A model generated the notes under the pieces. It did no database searches. It had not been told where the DNA came from and worked only from the letters and a program-made list of their open reading frames with translations. From Virgibacillus aidingensis (GTDB lineage Bacteria > Bacillota > Bacilli > Bacillales > Amphibacillaceae), in the NCBI RefSeq assembly GCF_010994035.1, contig NZ_WIXN01000007.1, positions 130,408-191,347 of the forward strand: a stretch of 60,940 bases of DNA, written 5' to 3'. The position numbers and the translations under genes are program-made. This document shows positions 52,608 to 60,940 of the stretch, piece after piece (within the stretch, counting starts at the first letter, position 1; the number at the start of each line of letters is the position of its first letter).

Positions 52608-53996
52608 TTACCGTTCATGATTTGATACGTACTCGGCATAATCGGCCAACAGTCTTGCCCCATATCCACTCGCTGAATTTGAATAATAACCGGCTTCTTT
52701 ACTTTCCTTTACCCCTGCCATATCAATATGCAGCCATTTATTAACGTCCTTAACAAAATGACGTAAAAATAATGCAGCAATAATCGAGCCCGGCGCATCG
52801 TCCGAACTTATATTGCCAATATCGGCATAATCACTTTTTAAGCTTTTCTTATATTTATTTATTAAGGGCAGCGGCCAGACAAAATCTCCATTTTTATTTC
52901 CTATTTCCTCTAATTTTCGGGACAATTTTTTATCGCCAAAAACACCTGCCATTTGATTTCCCAATGCCTGCCTTACCGAACTCGTTAGTGTAGCAATATC
53001 CACAACATATTCTGCACCAATTTCATTTGCACGCAAAAGCCCATCTGCCAATACCAGTCTTCCTTCTGCGTCTGTATTGCCAATTTCAACAGAAAGATTA
53101 TTTTTATATGTAATGATATTCCCCGGCAAATACGAGTTTTCACCCAAAATATTTTCTACAGCCGGAATGAATCCCACTACATTCACTTGAGCTTGCATAG
53201 CTGCCAGTAACTTTACTGCACCTGCGACAGCTGCAGCTCCTGCCATATCCATTTTCATTCCGCTAATATTTCTGCGGACCTTTAAACTTACCCCTCCCGT
53301 GTCAAAAGTTACCCCCTTTCCCACGAACACCATCAGTGGTTTCGTTTGGTCGCCACAGTATGTTAATTCTATAAAAGCAGCAGGATGTTTACTCCCTTTG
53401 CTTACAGCCATTACACCGTGCATTTCACTCATTTCAGCTTCATCCAATAACTTAACATCAACGTTTGAATTATTGAATTCCTTCTCTAAATATGCTGAAA
53501 AAGTGGCAGGATTTAATGCTTCAGGTGTTTCATTTACCAAGTCACGGGCAAAGGCTGTTGCATTAGCTCTTAGCTTGCCCTTTTCTATAAATGATTTAAT
53601 ACCAATAATGTCGTTAAATTCCAACTCAACTTTTCTTCTAAACTCACTTGTTTTGTACTTCGAGAAAGAATAATTACCTAACTTCCAGCCTTCTGTGAAT
53701 GCAGCAATAAGATCCGGTTTATTGATATATGCAAATGTTCTTATCAGTTCATTGGGATCAACTTTTCCGGTTTTTATCCTATGTTTCCCTAATTCTCTTG
53801 ATATACTGCCGGCCAGCATTCTTATTTCATCCAGTTCATATGTATAATTGTCTATGCTTACAATGAATATTATTTCTCCATCCAGCGTTGTTAAGATGCC
53901 GGCTTTATCATTTCCTGATGGTAATACATGCTGCAGATTAATATTTTCTTTTATTTTTTGGCTATTTGAAAATAATACCTTGATCTGTTCGGTCAT
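52608..53996 (-). CDS. Leucyl aminopeptidase, M17 family
   Basis: About 462 residues. The C-terminal catalytic domain has the M17 metal and active-site motifs: FVGKGVTFDTGGVSLKVR, MKMDMAGAAAVAGAVKLL and the signature NTDAEGRLVLADGLLRAN, followed by VDIATLTSSVRQALGNQMAG. It is a two-metal cytosolic aminopeptidase that removes N-terminal Leu and other residues from peptides. ATG 53996 is favoured; the GTG four codons upstream touches its AAAGG site. It stands just upstream on the map of two secreted carboxypeptidases, so it may process peptides released outside the cell. Confidence 0.93.
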   Translation of the reverse strand: MTEQIKVLFSNSQKIKENINLQHVLPSGNDKAGILTTLDGEIIFIVSIDNYTYELDEIRMLAGSISRELGKHRIKTGKVDPNELIRTFAYINKPDLIAAFTEGWKLGNYSFSKYKTSEFRRKVELEFNDIIGIKSFIEKGKLRANATAFARDLVNETPEALNPATFSAYLEKEFNNSNVDVKLLDEAEMSEMHGVMAVSKGSKHPAAFIELTYCGDQTKPLMVFVGKGVTFDTGGVSLKVRRNISGMKMDMAGAAAVAGAVKLLAAMQAQVNVVGFIPAVENILGENSYLPGNIITYKNNLSVEIGNTDAEGRLVLADGLLRANEIGAEYVVDIATLTSSVRQALGNQMAGVFGDKKLSRKLEEIGNKNGDFVWPLPLINKYKKSLKSDYADIGNISSDDAPGSIIAALFLRHFVKDVNKWLHIDMAGVKESKEAGYYSNSASGYGARLLADYAEYVSNHER

Positions 53997-54052
53997 TATG
54001 TGTTTCACCCTTTATATATTTTTCAAAGCATCATGGTTAATGATTACAAAGC

Positions 54053-54086
54053 AGCATCATCCCCTGTGAAACAGGGGGATGATGCT
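54053..54086 (-). terminator. Strong terminator hairpin after M14 carboxypeptidase gene 1
   Basis: AGCATCATCCCCTG pairs with CAGGGGGATGATGCT (one extra G, loop of about 5) 18 bases past the stop on the minus strand. A related ATCATCCCCC-containing hairpin follows the paralogous gene (57569-57600), showing that the duplicated unit included its terminator. Confidence 0.75.
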
Positions 54087-54103
54087 TACTGCTTATCCTC
54101 TGC

Positions 54104-57100
54104 TTATTCCCACTGATCAATCAGTGATTCGCCGTCAGTGTAAAGAGAATTGTACGCTTCTTCGGAGATCTGATCGCTTTCATTTATATGATCAAGCAGC
54201 AATAAAAAGCTTTCCATATGTCTCACTACTTTTTCTGCTTCTTCCTGGGATTCATACTGATCCACTGCAGTTAAATGAAGGGTTAGTGATCTTACAACCT
54301 GATCTTCTGCAAAAGCTCCTTCTTCATCAAACTGTTCAATACTTGTGATCATGCCGGCTGCGCTGATCGGTTCTGTTTCTCGTTCTTCCAATCTGTCACG
54401 GGCTTCATTCAGCCCGGTCAGCGCAGTATCCACTTCTTCCTGTGTTGCCTCTGGATCATTCAGTACTTCTTCAGCCGCAGTCAAAGCATCCTGCAATGCC
54501 TGCCAGCTTTCATCTGTATAATCGGCTTCGTTCAAATTTTCAGCATGAATCTCATTAACGCGATCCTGCAATTCCGTTTTGTCAACTGCAGGGTCGAACA
54601 GATCTTCCGGTGCGCGAGGGGCGGTTTCACTGCCTGTACCGACACCTACAAATGCCCAGTCATTAACCACACCATCCGTCAGGTGCACCAGTCCCACCTT
54701 TCCATGCTGATAACTGCTGTCCGTAACTTCGACCTGCCATTCACTCGGCTCATCCTCGCCAAACGGCCATACTTTGGCCCGGATCATGTTGCCTTCCCGC
54801 TTTACAACGGTTTGGTACCAGGTATCTTCCTCTATGGCAAAAGACAAATTTGAAGTGCCAAGCACAGAGAAGCTGCCGCTATACCGGTTCAGACGAACTT
54901 GATAATTACTGCCTGACCGAAATGCATCAAGGTAGTAAAGATTTATGTCATCCTCTGAACCGCTCATATGGAATCCAAGCTGAAATTTCGACAAGCCGGT
55001 ATCCCGGGCTCGTACGACAGCAGATACTTCAACATCCCCGCGGACTTCGCCAACCTCATCCCAGGTCAACGCCCGGCGTGCACCCTGATCACCAATAGAT
55101 TCATGTTCAAGCCGGCGCGGGTCATCCAGTATGGTCCAATTACTTTCTCTCCATAATGACGACCAATCATCAGGTGTACTGCCGGCCGCATAATTGGAAA
55201 AATCGGTTTCATACTGCGCTGAAGGAGTCTCCAGATCAGAAAAGGCTTCATTCAAATCTGTCAGTGCTTCATTTATTTCCGGTTGTGTTGCCTCCGGGTT
55301 ATTTAATACATTTTCTGCTGCAGATAACGCATCCTGTAATGCCTGCCAGCTTTCTTCCGTGTAATGAGATTCATCGAGATCCATATCATGGATTTCACTC
55401 ACACGCCGCTGCAGCAGTGATTTATCAATATCTGGAAGTAAATTTTCAGGTGCACGGGGGGCCGGATCACCGCCAGTACCTGCGCTGAAAAACGCCCATT
55501 CATTTAACATGCCTGAAGTAACATGGCCCACACCAACCCGGCCATCACTAATAAAACGATCTTCAGCCGTTACCTGCCACTCTTCGGGCTCTTCTTCGCC
55601 ATATGGCCACACCTTGCCGCGAAGTGTTTCACCCTCACGCTGAAACACAACGTTATACCAGGTATATTCTTCTGCTGCAAACTGGAGTTCTGACGATTCG
55701 AGTGTCGAGAAGGCACCATTAAGGTTACGGTTAATCCTTACATAATCAGTACTCCGTAAATCAAGGTAGTAGCTATTTTCATTACCGAATGGGGCAGATG
55801 CATGCAGATGAATCTGGAACATGGTAGTACCGGAACCGCTGGCACGGACCAAACCAGATATCTCGACATCATCGCGAACATTGCCAACTTCATCCCAAGT
55901 TAATGCCCGGCGGCCGCCGCCAGCAGTTACATTATGTTCCAGGCGGCTTGGCTCATCAAATATTGTCCAGTCACTGTTCCTCCATAAAGTGGACCAATTA
56001 TCAGGCTGCTTTCCGACTTCATTTTCGCTGAAATCAGTCTCATATTGCACTGGATCCGCCAGTTCCGGTGGAATTGGCGGTTCTACATCCCCCGGATCAG
56101 TACAATCATACAGCGCCAGCCCATCGACCACATTATTCTGCGCACCTTCATCAAGCAGAAGCGGCACGACTGTCATCATTGGCTGGGCCATTGTGACAAA
56201 TACGCCATTTTCACTGACCTGTTCTGTTTCCAGAGAAAACATTTCAATGTGTTCGCTGATTCTCTCCGCCTGTAATGTATGGAGGAGATAACCACAAGGA
56301 GGCGGGTCCATCACGGCTGAGTCCGGCGGGTTTGATTCAACATCCCCATCCAGATAATACGGTTCCGATTGATTGGCACCTGCTTCTGTTTTACGTTCTG
56401 CAGACCCGGTAACTGTTTCCTGTACTTCTCCGGACCGCTCACGATAAAATCGCAAAACCGATGTGACAGTTTCTTTCTGCATCTGAACACGATCAATTGG
56501 ATCTAAGTTTCTGCCGGACTCAAGCAGAACAGCAATGGTATGCTGTAAGCCGGCCATGTTACGCAAATTCCACTCAGCCCCAATACCGTTATACCGGCCA
56601 GTAGTATAGCCAGCATCTCTGATATCCGGCCACACATAATCCTCAACCATCTCTTTATTCAGTTCGTACAATTGACTATCCACATTAAGATTAGACGGCC
56701 AATACATCGTGATTTCAGGGCTGGAACTGATCTTTTCATGGGAACTGACAAGTACATCAGGGCTAAATTGGTTAATTACCCCTGCAATCGCTTTCGCTTC
56801 AGGTGTGACCAACTTTATTCTATCCTGGTTCATATCCTTTCCTTCCGAAGTATATCGGTAATTCCCTTCAGATCCGTCCGGATTTTGTGACGGTACAAAT
56901 AGTATTGTAACTTCACTCAGCTGTTCCAATAGTACCGGATCATCTGTGAACGCCAAATCGCGTAAATATTGCAACGCCATCTCCCGGCCCGCCGGCTCAT
57001 TGCCATGTGGAGTGCCCATGACCAGGATGTTATTTCCAGCTGCAATGTCCTCATCTGATGGCGGCTCCGGGAAACCAACGCGTACTAAGTGCAATGGGCG

Positions 57101-57361
57101 GTCTTCAGCCGAGGTGCCTATCTCAGAATATGACATTCTCTCCGACTGTGCTGCAACTTCCTCCAGAAAAGCCAATTCTTCAGCATGCGTTGTCCATCCG
57201 TCGCCATTCCGATCCTCAAAGCCGGTAGTTACTTTTTTCCCGGCAGAAATAATACCATTATTGTTACTTTCTGCTGCCACTGCTGTTAAAGAACCTGCCA
57301 TAAAAAGCAATGACAAGAACAAAACGAAAGTAAACCTGGTTCTAATCCCTCTAAATAACAT
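54104..57361 (-). CDS. Secreted multidomain M14 zinc carboxypeptidase (paralogue 1)
   Basis: 1085 residues with a signal peptide (about 1-30, cut after AVAA). The M14 domain at about 45-310 has zinc ligands in GTPHGNEPAGREM (His119, Glu122) and SSHEKI (His208), and Glu281 in AVLLESGRN. Two LamG-like sandwich domains follow: type A (from 439, QYETDFSENEVGKQ) and type B (from about 712, QYETDFSNYAAGST). Each is followed by a FIVAR-like helical repeat (YTEESWQALQDALSAAENVL and YTDESWQALQDALTAAEEVL), and the C-terminus is a FIMAH domain. ATG 57361 follows AAGGAG. Cell-surface or secreted peptide/wall-associated carboxypeptidase; paralogue 2 lies 283 bases upstream. Confidence 0.9.
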   Translation of the reverse strand: MLFRGIRTRFTFVLFLSLLFMAGSLTAVAAESNNNGIISAGKKVTTGFEDRNGDGWTTHAEELAFLEEVAAQSERMSYSEIGTSAEDRPLHLVRVGFPEPPSDEDIAAGNNILVMGTPHGNEPAGREMALQYLRDLAFTDDPVLLEQLSEVTILFVPSQNPDGSEGNYRYTSEGKDMNQDRIKLVTPEAKAIAGVINQFSPDVLVSSHEKISSSPEITMYWPSNLNVDSQLYELNKEMVEDYVWPDIRDAGYTTGRYNGIGAEWNLRNMAGLQHTIAVLLESGRNLDPIDRVQMQKETVTSVLRFYRERSGEVQETVTGSAERKTEAGANQSEPYYLDGDVESNPPDSAVMDPPPCGYLLHTLQAERISEHIEMFSLETEQVSENGVFVTMAQPMMTVVPLLLDEGAQNNVVDGLALYDCTDPGDVEPPIPPELADPVQYETDFSENEVGKQPDNWSTLWRNSDWTIFDEPSRLEHNVTAGGGRRALTWDEVGNVRDDVEISGLVRASGSGTTMFQIHLHASAPFGNENSYYLDLRSTDYVRINRNLNGAFSTLESSELQFAAEEYTWYNVVFQREGETLRGKVWPYGEEEPEEWQVTAEDRFISDGRVGVGHVTSGMLNEWAFFSAGTGGDPAPRAPENLLPDIDKSLLQRRVSEIHDMDLDESHYTEESWQALQDALSAAENVLNNPEATQPEINEALTDLNEAFSDLETPSAQYETDFSNYAAGSTPDDWSSLWRESNWTILDDPRRLEHESIGDQGARRALTWDEVGEVRGDVEVSAVVRARDTGLSKFQLGFHMSGSEDDINLYYLDAFRSGSNYQVRLNRYSGSFSVLGTSNLSFAIEEDTWYQTVVKREGNMIRAKVWPFGEDEPSEWQVEVTDSSYQHGKVGLVHLTDGVVNDWAFVGVGTGSETAPRAPEDLFDPAVDKTELQDRVNEIHAENLNEADYTDESWQALQDALTAAEEVLNDPEATQEEVDTALTGLNEARDRLEERETEPISAAGMITSIEQFDEEGAFAEDQVVRSLTLHLTAVDQYESQEEAEKVVRHMESFLLLLDHINESDQISEEAYNSLYTDGESLIDQWE

Positions 57362-57568
57362 TATGTTCTCTCCTTAACATTAGGAATATTAAAATTATAG
57401 TTTCCACAGCTTCTTTCCAATGCGTTCCTAGGGAAAATCATCATATCTCTCTTCAGTAAATTAAAATGGTTTCACCACCCCTTAAAATATTCATTATGTT
57501 ACAACAACATTCTAAAAGGTAGGCAAATAACATTTGCAGGAAATCCATTTGTCCTCTGCTTGAAAACA

Positions 57569-57600
57569 GTATCATCCCCCGTTAAACAAAGAGATGATAC
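57569..57600 (-). terminator. Terminator-like hairpin after M14 carboxypeptidase gene 2
   Basis: GTATCATC (57569-57576) pairs with GATGATAC (57593-57600), loop 16, about 45 bases past the stop. It appears to be a diverged copy of the 54053-54086 hairpin. Confidence 0.5.
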
Positions 57601-57644
57601 ATAACAAAATTTATAATCCGAACCTGGTTCGCCAACATTTACTG

Positions 57645-60600
57645 CTATTTCCACTTGTCAATCAGCAATTCACCATCAGCGTACAGAGATTCATACGCTT
57701 GCCCGGACATTTGCTCATCCATATGATCAAGCAGCAACAAGAAGCTTTCCATATGTCTCACTGCTTTTTCTCCCTCTTCCTGTGATTCATACTGATCCAC
57801 TGCAATTAAATGAAGGGTTAGTGATCTTACAACCTGATCATTCTCAAAAGCCCCTTCTTCATCAAATTGTTCAATACTTGTGATCATGCTGGCTGCGCTG
57901 ATCGGTTCTGTTTCTCGTTCTTCCAATCTGTCACGGGCTTCATTCAGCCCGGTCAGCGCAGAATCCACTTCCTCCTGTGCGGCATCCGGATCATGCAGTA
58001 CTTCTTCAGCTGCGGTTAATGCTTCCTGCAATGTTTGCCAGCTTTCCTCTGTATAATCGGCTTCATTCAGGTTTTCAGCATGAATCTCATCAACAAGATC
58101 CTGCAATTCCGTTTTGTCAACTTCAGGATCGAACAGATCTCCCGGCGCACGTGGGGCTTGTTCTCCCCCAACGCCAACACCGAAGAAGGCATGTTCATTT
58201 ATTACATTACCGGGTGAATGACCTAACCCTACATAGCCGCCACTTAAATTGTCATCAACATATTCAACCTGCCAATCCGGCTCTTCCTCTCCTAGCGGCC
58301 AGGCTTTCGCGCGTAATATATTTCCCTCACGCTGGAACACAGCATGATACCATTCATCAGGTACAACTTCGAACGGAAGCCGGGCATTCGTACGACTGCT
58401 GAATGCACCATCAATGTTACGGTTTATTCGAATATAGCCTGTCGTCCGCAAATCCATGTAATAACTATTTTCAGAATCTACATCTCCGGATGCATGGAGC
58501 TGCAGCTGGAATAAGGTTGTTCCAGTACCTGAAGTACGCACCAAGGAGGATACTTCCACATCCCCTTTAACATATCCCGGTTCGTCCATAACCAATGCCC
58601 TGCGTCCTTCACCGGGAATCACGGTGTGCACCAGTCTGCTTGGATTATCTGCTACCTTCCAATCACTGCCAGCCCATAAGGTTGACCAATTTGCAGGAAT
58701 TTTCCCAATTTCACTTTCCGAAAAATCAGTTTGATATTGAACTTGTCTAACCTGTAACATGGAATAAGCATCATTTAAAGCTGCCAACGCTTGATCAAGT
58801 TGTTCTTCTGTAACATCCTCCTCTTCCAGCAAAGTATTTGCATCATCAATTGCATCTTGTAGTCTTGTCCAACTATCTTCCGTGTAATTCGATTTAACCA
58901 GGTCCATATCGTTGATTTCATTGACACGCCGCTGCAGCAGTGACTTATCAATTTTCGGAAGTAAATCCTCAGGTGGACGGGGTGCTGGATCACCAGCTGT
59001 TCCAACGCCGATGAATGCCCAGTCGTTAATTACACCATCGGTCAGATGGACTAATCCAACCTTTCCATGATCAATAAAACGATCCTCAGCAGTTACTTGC
59101 CAATCTTTGGGCTCATCCTCACCAAATGGCCATACCTTTGCCCGTATTGTTTCACCTTCACGCTGTACAACAACCTGATACCAGCTGTCCTCTTCAAATG
59201 TAAACGGTAAGTGTGTACTGCCAAGTACTGTTAAGCTCCCATTCAGTACTCTGTTAATCCGAACTTGATGGGGACCTGACCCATAGACATCAATATAATA
59301 GGCATCCCTCGTTCTGCTCAATTCCCCACTACCAGACATATGGAACCCAAGCTGGAACTTTGACAATCTTGCATCATGGGCTCGTACCACAGCGGACATT
59401 TCTACATTACCCCGAACTTCACCAACCTTGTCCCAAGTTAATGCTCTCCGTGTAAGCTGATCCCCGATTGACTGATGTTCCAGGCGGCGTGGCTCATCCA
59501 TAATTGTCCAGTTGCTCTCTTTCCACAACGAAGACCAATCTCCCGGTGAACTGCCCGCCTCATACTCCGTGAATGCTGACTCGTACTGTACAGGTTCCTC
59601 TGGTCCCGGTGGTTCTATTTCACCCGGATTCGTACAATCGTATAATGCTAAACCTTCAACCAGCTTGTGCTCAGAGCCCTCATCCATTATATGAGGAATC
59701 ATTGTCATCATCGGCTGAGCCATAGTTATGAATACACCATGTTCACTTACTTTTTCAGTTTCCAGTGAGAATATATTGATATGCCGGCTAATCCTTTCTG
59801 CCTGTGATGTATTAAGCAGATATCCACATGGAGGTGGATCCAGTACATCCTCATCCGAAGGGGGCAAAATTTCCCCTTCACGATAGTAAGTGCCATCTAA
59901 ATAAAATGGTTCTGATTGATGCGCCCCTGCAGCTGCCTTACGCTGCGGTGCCTCACTTACCACTTCTTCAACCTGATCAAACCTTTCATGATAAAATTGC
60001 AATACTGACTCGGCAGTACTTACCTGTGCATCCACCCTGTATTTCGGTTCATCTTGCCAGCTCGCTTCCGAAAGAACAGATAAGCCATGCATCAAACCGG
60101 CATTGTTCCATGAATTCCAGCCAAACCCGATACCGGGGTAAATTTCTGTTGAAAAACCGCCTCCCTCAATGCTCGGCATCATGTAATCCAAAATCATTTC
60201 TTCACTTAATTGACTTATTTGGTGATCTACATTTAAGTTTGTCGGGCCAAGTAAGGAAATATCTTGACCGGCCACTCTTTCATGTGCATCTAGAGTAATA
60301 TCCGGTTTAAACTCATTTAGTACACTTGCAACTGCCCTGGTTTCGGGCGTTTTCAAATAGAAATGATCTTGGTTAGGATCCACATTATCGGCAGTAAAAC
60401 GTCGGTTTTCTTCTCTCCCATCGGGATTCACTGTTGGAATAAAAAGAATGGTCGCTTTACCCATCAGTTCCAGCATCTCTGGATCTTCGGTGAATGCCAA
60501 ATCCCTTAGCTTTTTCAATGCCATTTCCCTGCCTGATGGTTCATTCCCGTGGTAAGTACCCATAATCAGCATATTCCGTCCAGTAGCAATATCCGTATCC

Positions 60601-60866
60601 GGTGGCGGTTCTGGATAACCCAGCTGTACCAAGTGTATCGGCCTGCCTTCAACGGTAGTTCCTACCTGGGAATATGTCATCCGCTCCGAATTCGCTTCCA
60701 CTTCCTCAAGGAAAGCAAGCTCTTCGGCAAAGGTAGTCCAACCTTCACCATCACGATCTTCAAAACCTGTTGTTGGAAATTCTCCGAGTTCAGTGGCAGT
60801 ATTATTACTCTCTTCTGCCAAAGCTGATCGTGAATTCATTGACAGCATCAAAATAAAAAGCAGCAT
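57645..60866 (-). CDS. Secreted multidomain M14 zinc carboxypeptidase (paralogue 2)
   Basis: 1073 residues, paralogous to the neighbouring gene. A short hydrophobic leader (about 1-17, ending SALA) precedes the M14 domain with His106 and Glu109 in GTYHGNEPSGREM, His195 in LDAHERV and Glu267 in SVLSEASW. LamG-like domains come in the order type B (AFTEYEAGSSPGDW) then type A (DFSESEIGKIPANW), the reverse of paralogue 1, each followed by a FIVAR-like repeat, and a C-terminal FIMAH domain nearly identical to that of paralogue 1. ATG 60866 lacks the usual positive charges at the N-terminus, and its AAGGGGAG site is 13 bases away inside a strong hairpin (60879-60934). Confidence 0.88.
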   Translation of the reverse strand: MLLFILMLSMNSRSALAEESNNTATELGEFPTTGFEDRDGEGWTTFAEELAFLEEVEANSERMTYSQVGTTVEGRPIHLVQLGYPEPPPDTDIATGRNMLIMGTYHGNEPSGREMALKKLRDLAFTEDPEMLELMGKATILFIPTVNPDGREENRRFTADNVDPNQDHFYLKTPETRAVASVLNEFKPDITLDAHERVAGQDISLLGPTNLNVDHQISQLSEEMILDYMMPSIEGGGFSTEIYPGIGFGWNSWNNAGLMHGLSVLSEASWQDEPKYRVDAQVSTAESVLQFYHERFDQVEEVVSEAPQRKAAAGAHQSEPFYLDGTYYREGEILPPSDEDVLDPPPCGYLLNTSQAERISRHINIFSLETEKVSEHGVFITMAQPMMTMIPHIMDEGSEHKLVEGLALYDCTNPGEIEPPGPEEPVQYESAFTEYEAGSSPGDWSSLWKESNWTIMDEPRRLEHQSIGDQLTRRALTWDKVGEVRGNVEMSAVVRAHDARLSKFQLGFHMSGSGELSRTRDAYYIDVYGSGPHQVRINRVLNGSLTVLGSTHLPFTFEEDSWYQVVVQREGETIRAKVWPFGEDEPKDWQVTAEDRFIDHGKVGLVHLTDGVINDWAFIGVGTAGDPAPRPPEDLLPKIDKSLLQRRVNEINDMDLVKSNYTEDSWTRLQDAIDDANTLLEEEDVTEEQLDQALAALNDAYSMLQVRQVQYQTDFSESEIGKIPANWSTLWAGSDWKVADNPSRLVHTVIPGEGRRALVMDEPGYVKGDVEVSSLVRTSGTGTTLFQLQLHASGDVDSENSYYMDLRTTGYIRINRNIDGAFSSRTNARLPFEVVPDEWYHAVFQREGNILRAKAWPLGEEEPDWQVEYVDDNLSGGYVGLGHSPGNVINEHAFFGVGVGGEQAPRAPGDLFDPEVDKTELQDLVDEIHAENLNEADYTEESWQTLQEALTAAEEVLHDPDAAQEEVDSALTGLNEARDRLEERETEPISAASMITSIEQFDEEGAFENDQVVRSLTLHLIAVDQYESQEEGEKAVRHMESFLLLLDHMDEQMSGQAYESLYADGELLIDKWK

Positions 60867-60878
60867 AAAGAATGATAT

Positions 60879-60934
60879 GCTCCCCTTAAGGTAGACAGAT
60901 TAAAAATAAAAATCTGTTTCTATCTTAGGGGGAG
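60879..60934 (-). promoter_or_regulatory. Hairpin enclosing the ribosome binding site of M14 gene 2
   Basis: On the minus strand CTCCCC, TAAG, TAG, ACAGATT pair in order with AATCTGT, CTA, CTTA, GGGGAG, giving about 20 paired bases with small bulges around a 9-base A/T loop. The 3' arm contains AAGGGGAG, the only candidate ribosome binding site for the carboxypeptidase. It may be an RNA thermometer-like control element or the end of an inserted element that begins beyond the window. Confidence 0.5.
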
Positions 60935-60940
60935 TTTTGT

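Noticed and set aside
1-60940. tRNA or rRNA genes, integrase or transposase genes
   Set aside because: I looked for tRNA-like cloverleaf segments, rRNA blocks and recombinase motifs on both strands and saw none; small RNAs without strong structure could be missed by eye.

Overview
The window looks like chromosome of a low-GC Bacillota, most likely a Bacillaceae member of the halotolerant Oceanobacillus/Virgibacillus/Lentibacillus type. This is inferred from AGGAGG-type ribosome binding sites with frequent TTG/GTG starts, cre-like CcpA sites, Bacillus-type families (PucR, NfrA, ScoAB, Yod-type amino acid catabolism, DUF485/symporter pairs, LytS/LytTR, FIMAH-domain secreted enzymes) and dispersed GGGACA-type palindromes. 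Nearly all genes lie on the minus strand. The plus-strand exceptions are nfrA, pucR, the 23.3-24.6 kb patch, an acyl-CoA synthetase and a LysR regulator.

Layout. 1-8.3 kb: fatty/short-chain acid degradation cluster read leftwards from a strong sigmaA promoter at 8312-8340: ScoA/ScoB CoA-transferase, 3-hydroxyacyl-CoA dehydrogenase, enoyl-CoA hydratase, acyl-CoA dehydrogenase, thiolase, a 2-hydroxyacid dehydrogenase, a PaaI-type thioesterase broken by an in-frame TAA, an IclR regulator and the start of etfB. 8.6-9.4 kb: nfrA, also broken by an in-frame TAA. 9.4-12.7 kb: a second 2-hydroxyacid dehydrogenase, an array of 19 tandem 52-bp hairpin-prone repeats, and an orphan TctC binding protein. 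13-20 kb: thioesterase, class III aminotransferase, and a yodQ/yodT-like locus whose two CoA-transferase genes have been collapsed by deletion into a scar, with a divergent PucR regulator. 20-22.7 kb: amino acid ABC transporter with two copies of a long palindromic repeat. 23-24.6 kb: small hypothetical genes and a decayed HNH nuclease. 24.8-27.8 kb: TctCBA tricarboxylate transporter. 28.9-30.5 kb: acyl-CoA synthetase. 31-32.7 kb: a divergent, C-terminally extended ATP-sulfurylase homologue. 33-39.4 kb: two DUF485/SSS-symporter pairs flanking a LytS/LytTR two-component system. 39.5-50.5 kb: MFS transporter scar, lactate permease, FAH-family enzyme, glycolate oxidase genes glcD, glcF (frameshifted) and a glcE-like gene, and malate synthase G. 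50.6-54 kb: LysR regulator, a lutA::lutC fusion scar of the lactate oxidase operon, leucyl aminopeptidase. 54-60.9 kb: two tandem paralogous secreted M14 carboxypeptidases.

Together the genes describe a heterotroph specialised in organic acids (acetate/pyruvate, lactate, glycolate, tricarboxylates, fatty acids) and amino acids, feeding acetyl-CoA and glyoxylate into central metabolism. Possible cre sites near the acetate and tricarboxylate transporters and the acyl-CoA synthetase fit carbon catabolite control. The most striking property is decay: seven loci are broken, three by internal deletions that keep the first gene's start and the last gene's end. The other notable items are the 52-bp repeat array, the altered sulfurylase, a candidate structured leader ahead of the glycolate oxidase operon, and swapped domain order between the two M14 enzymes.
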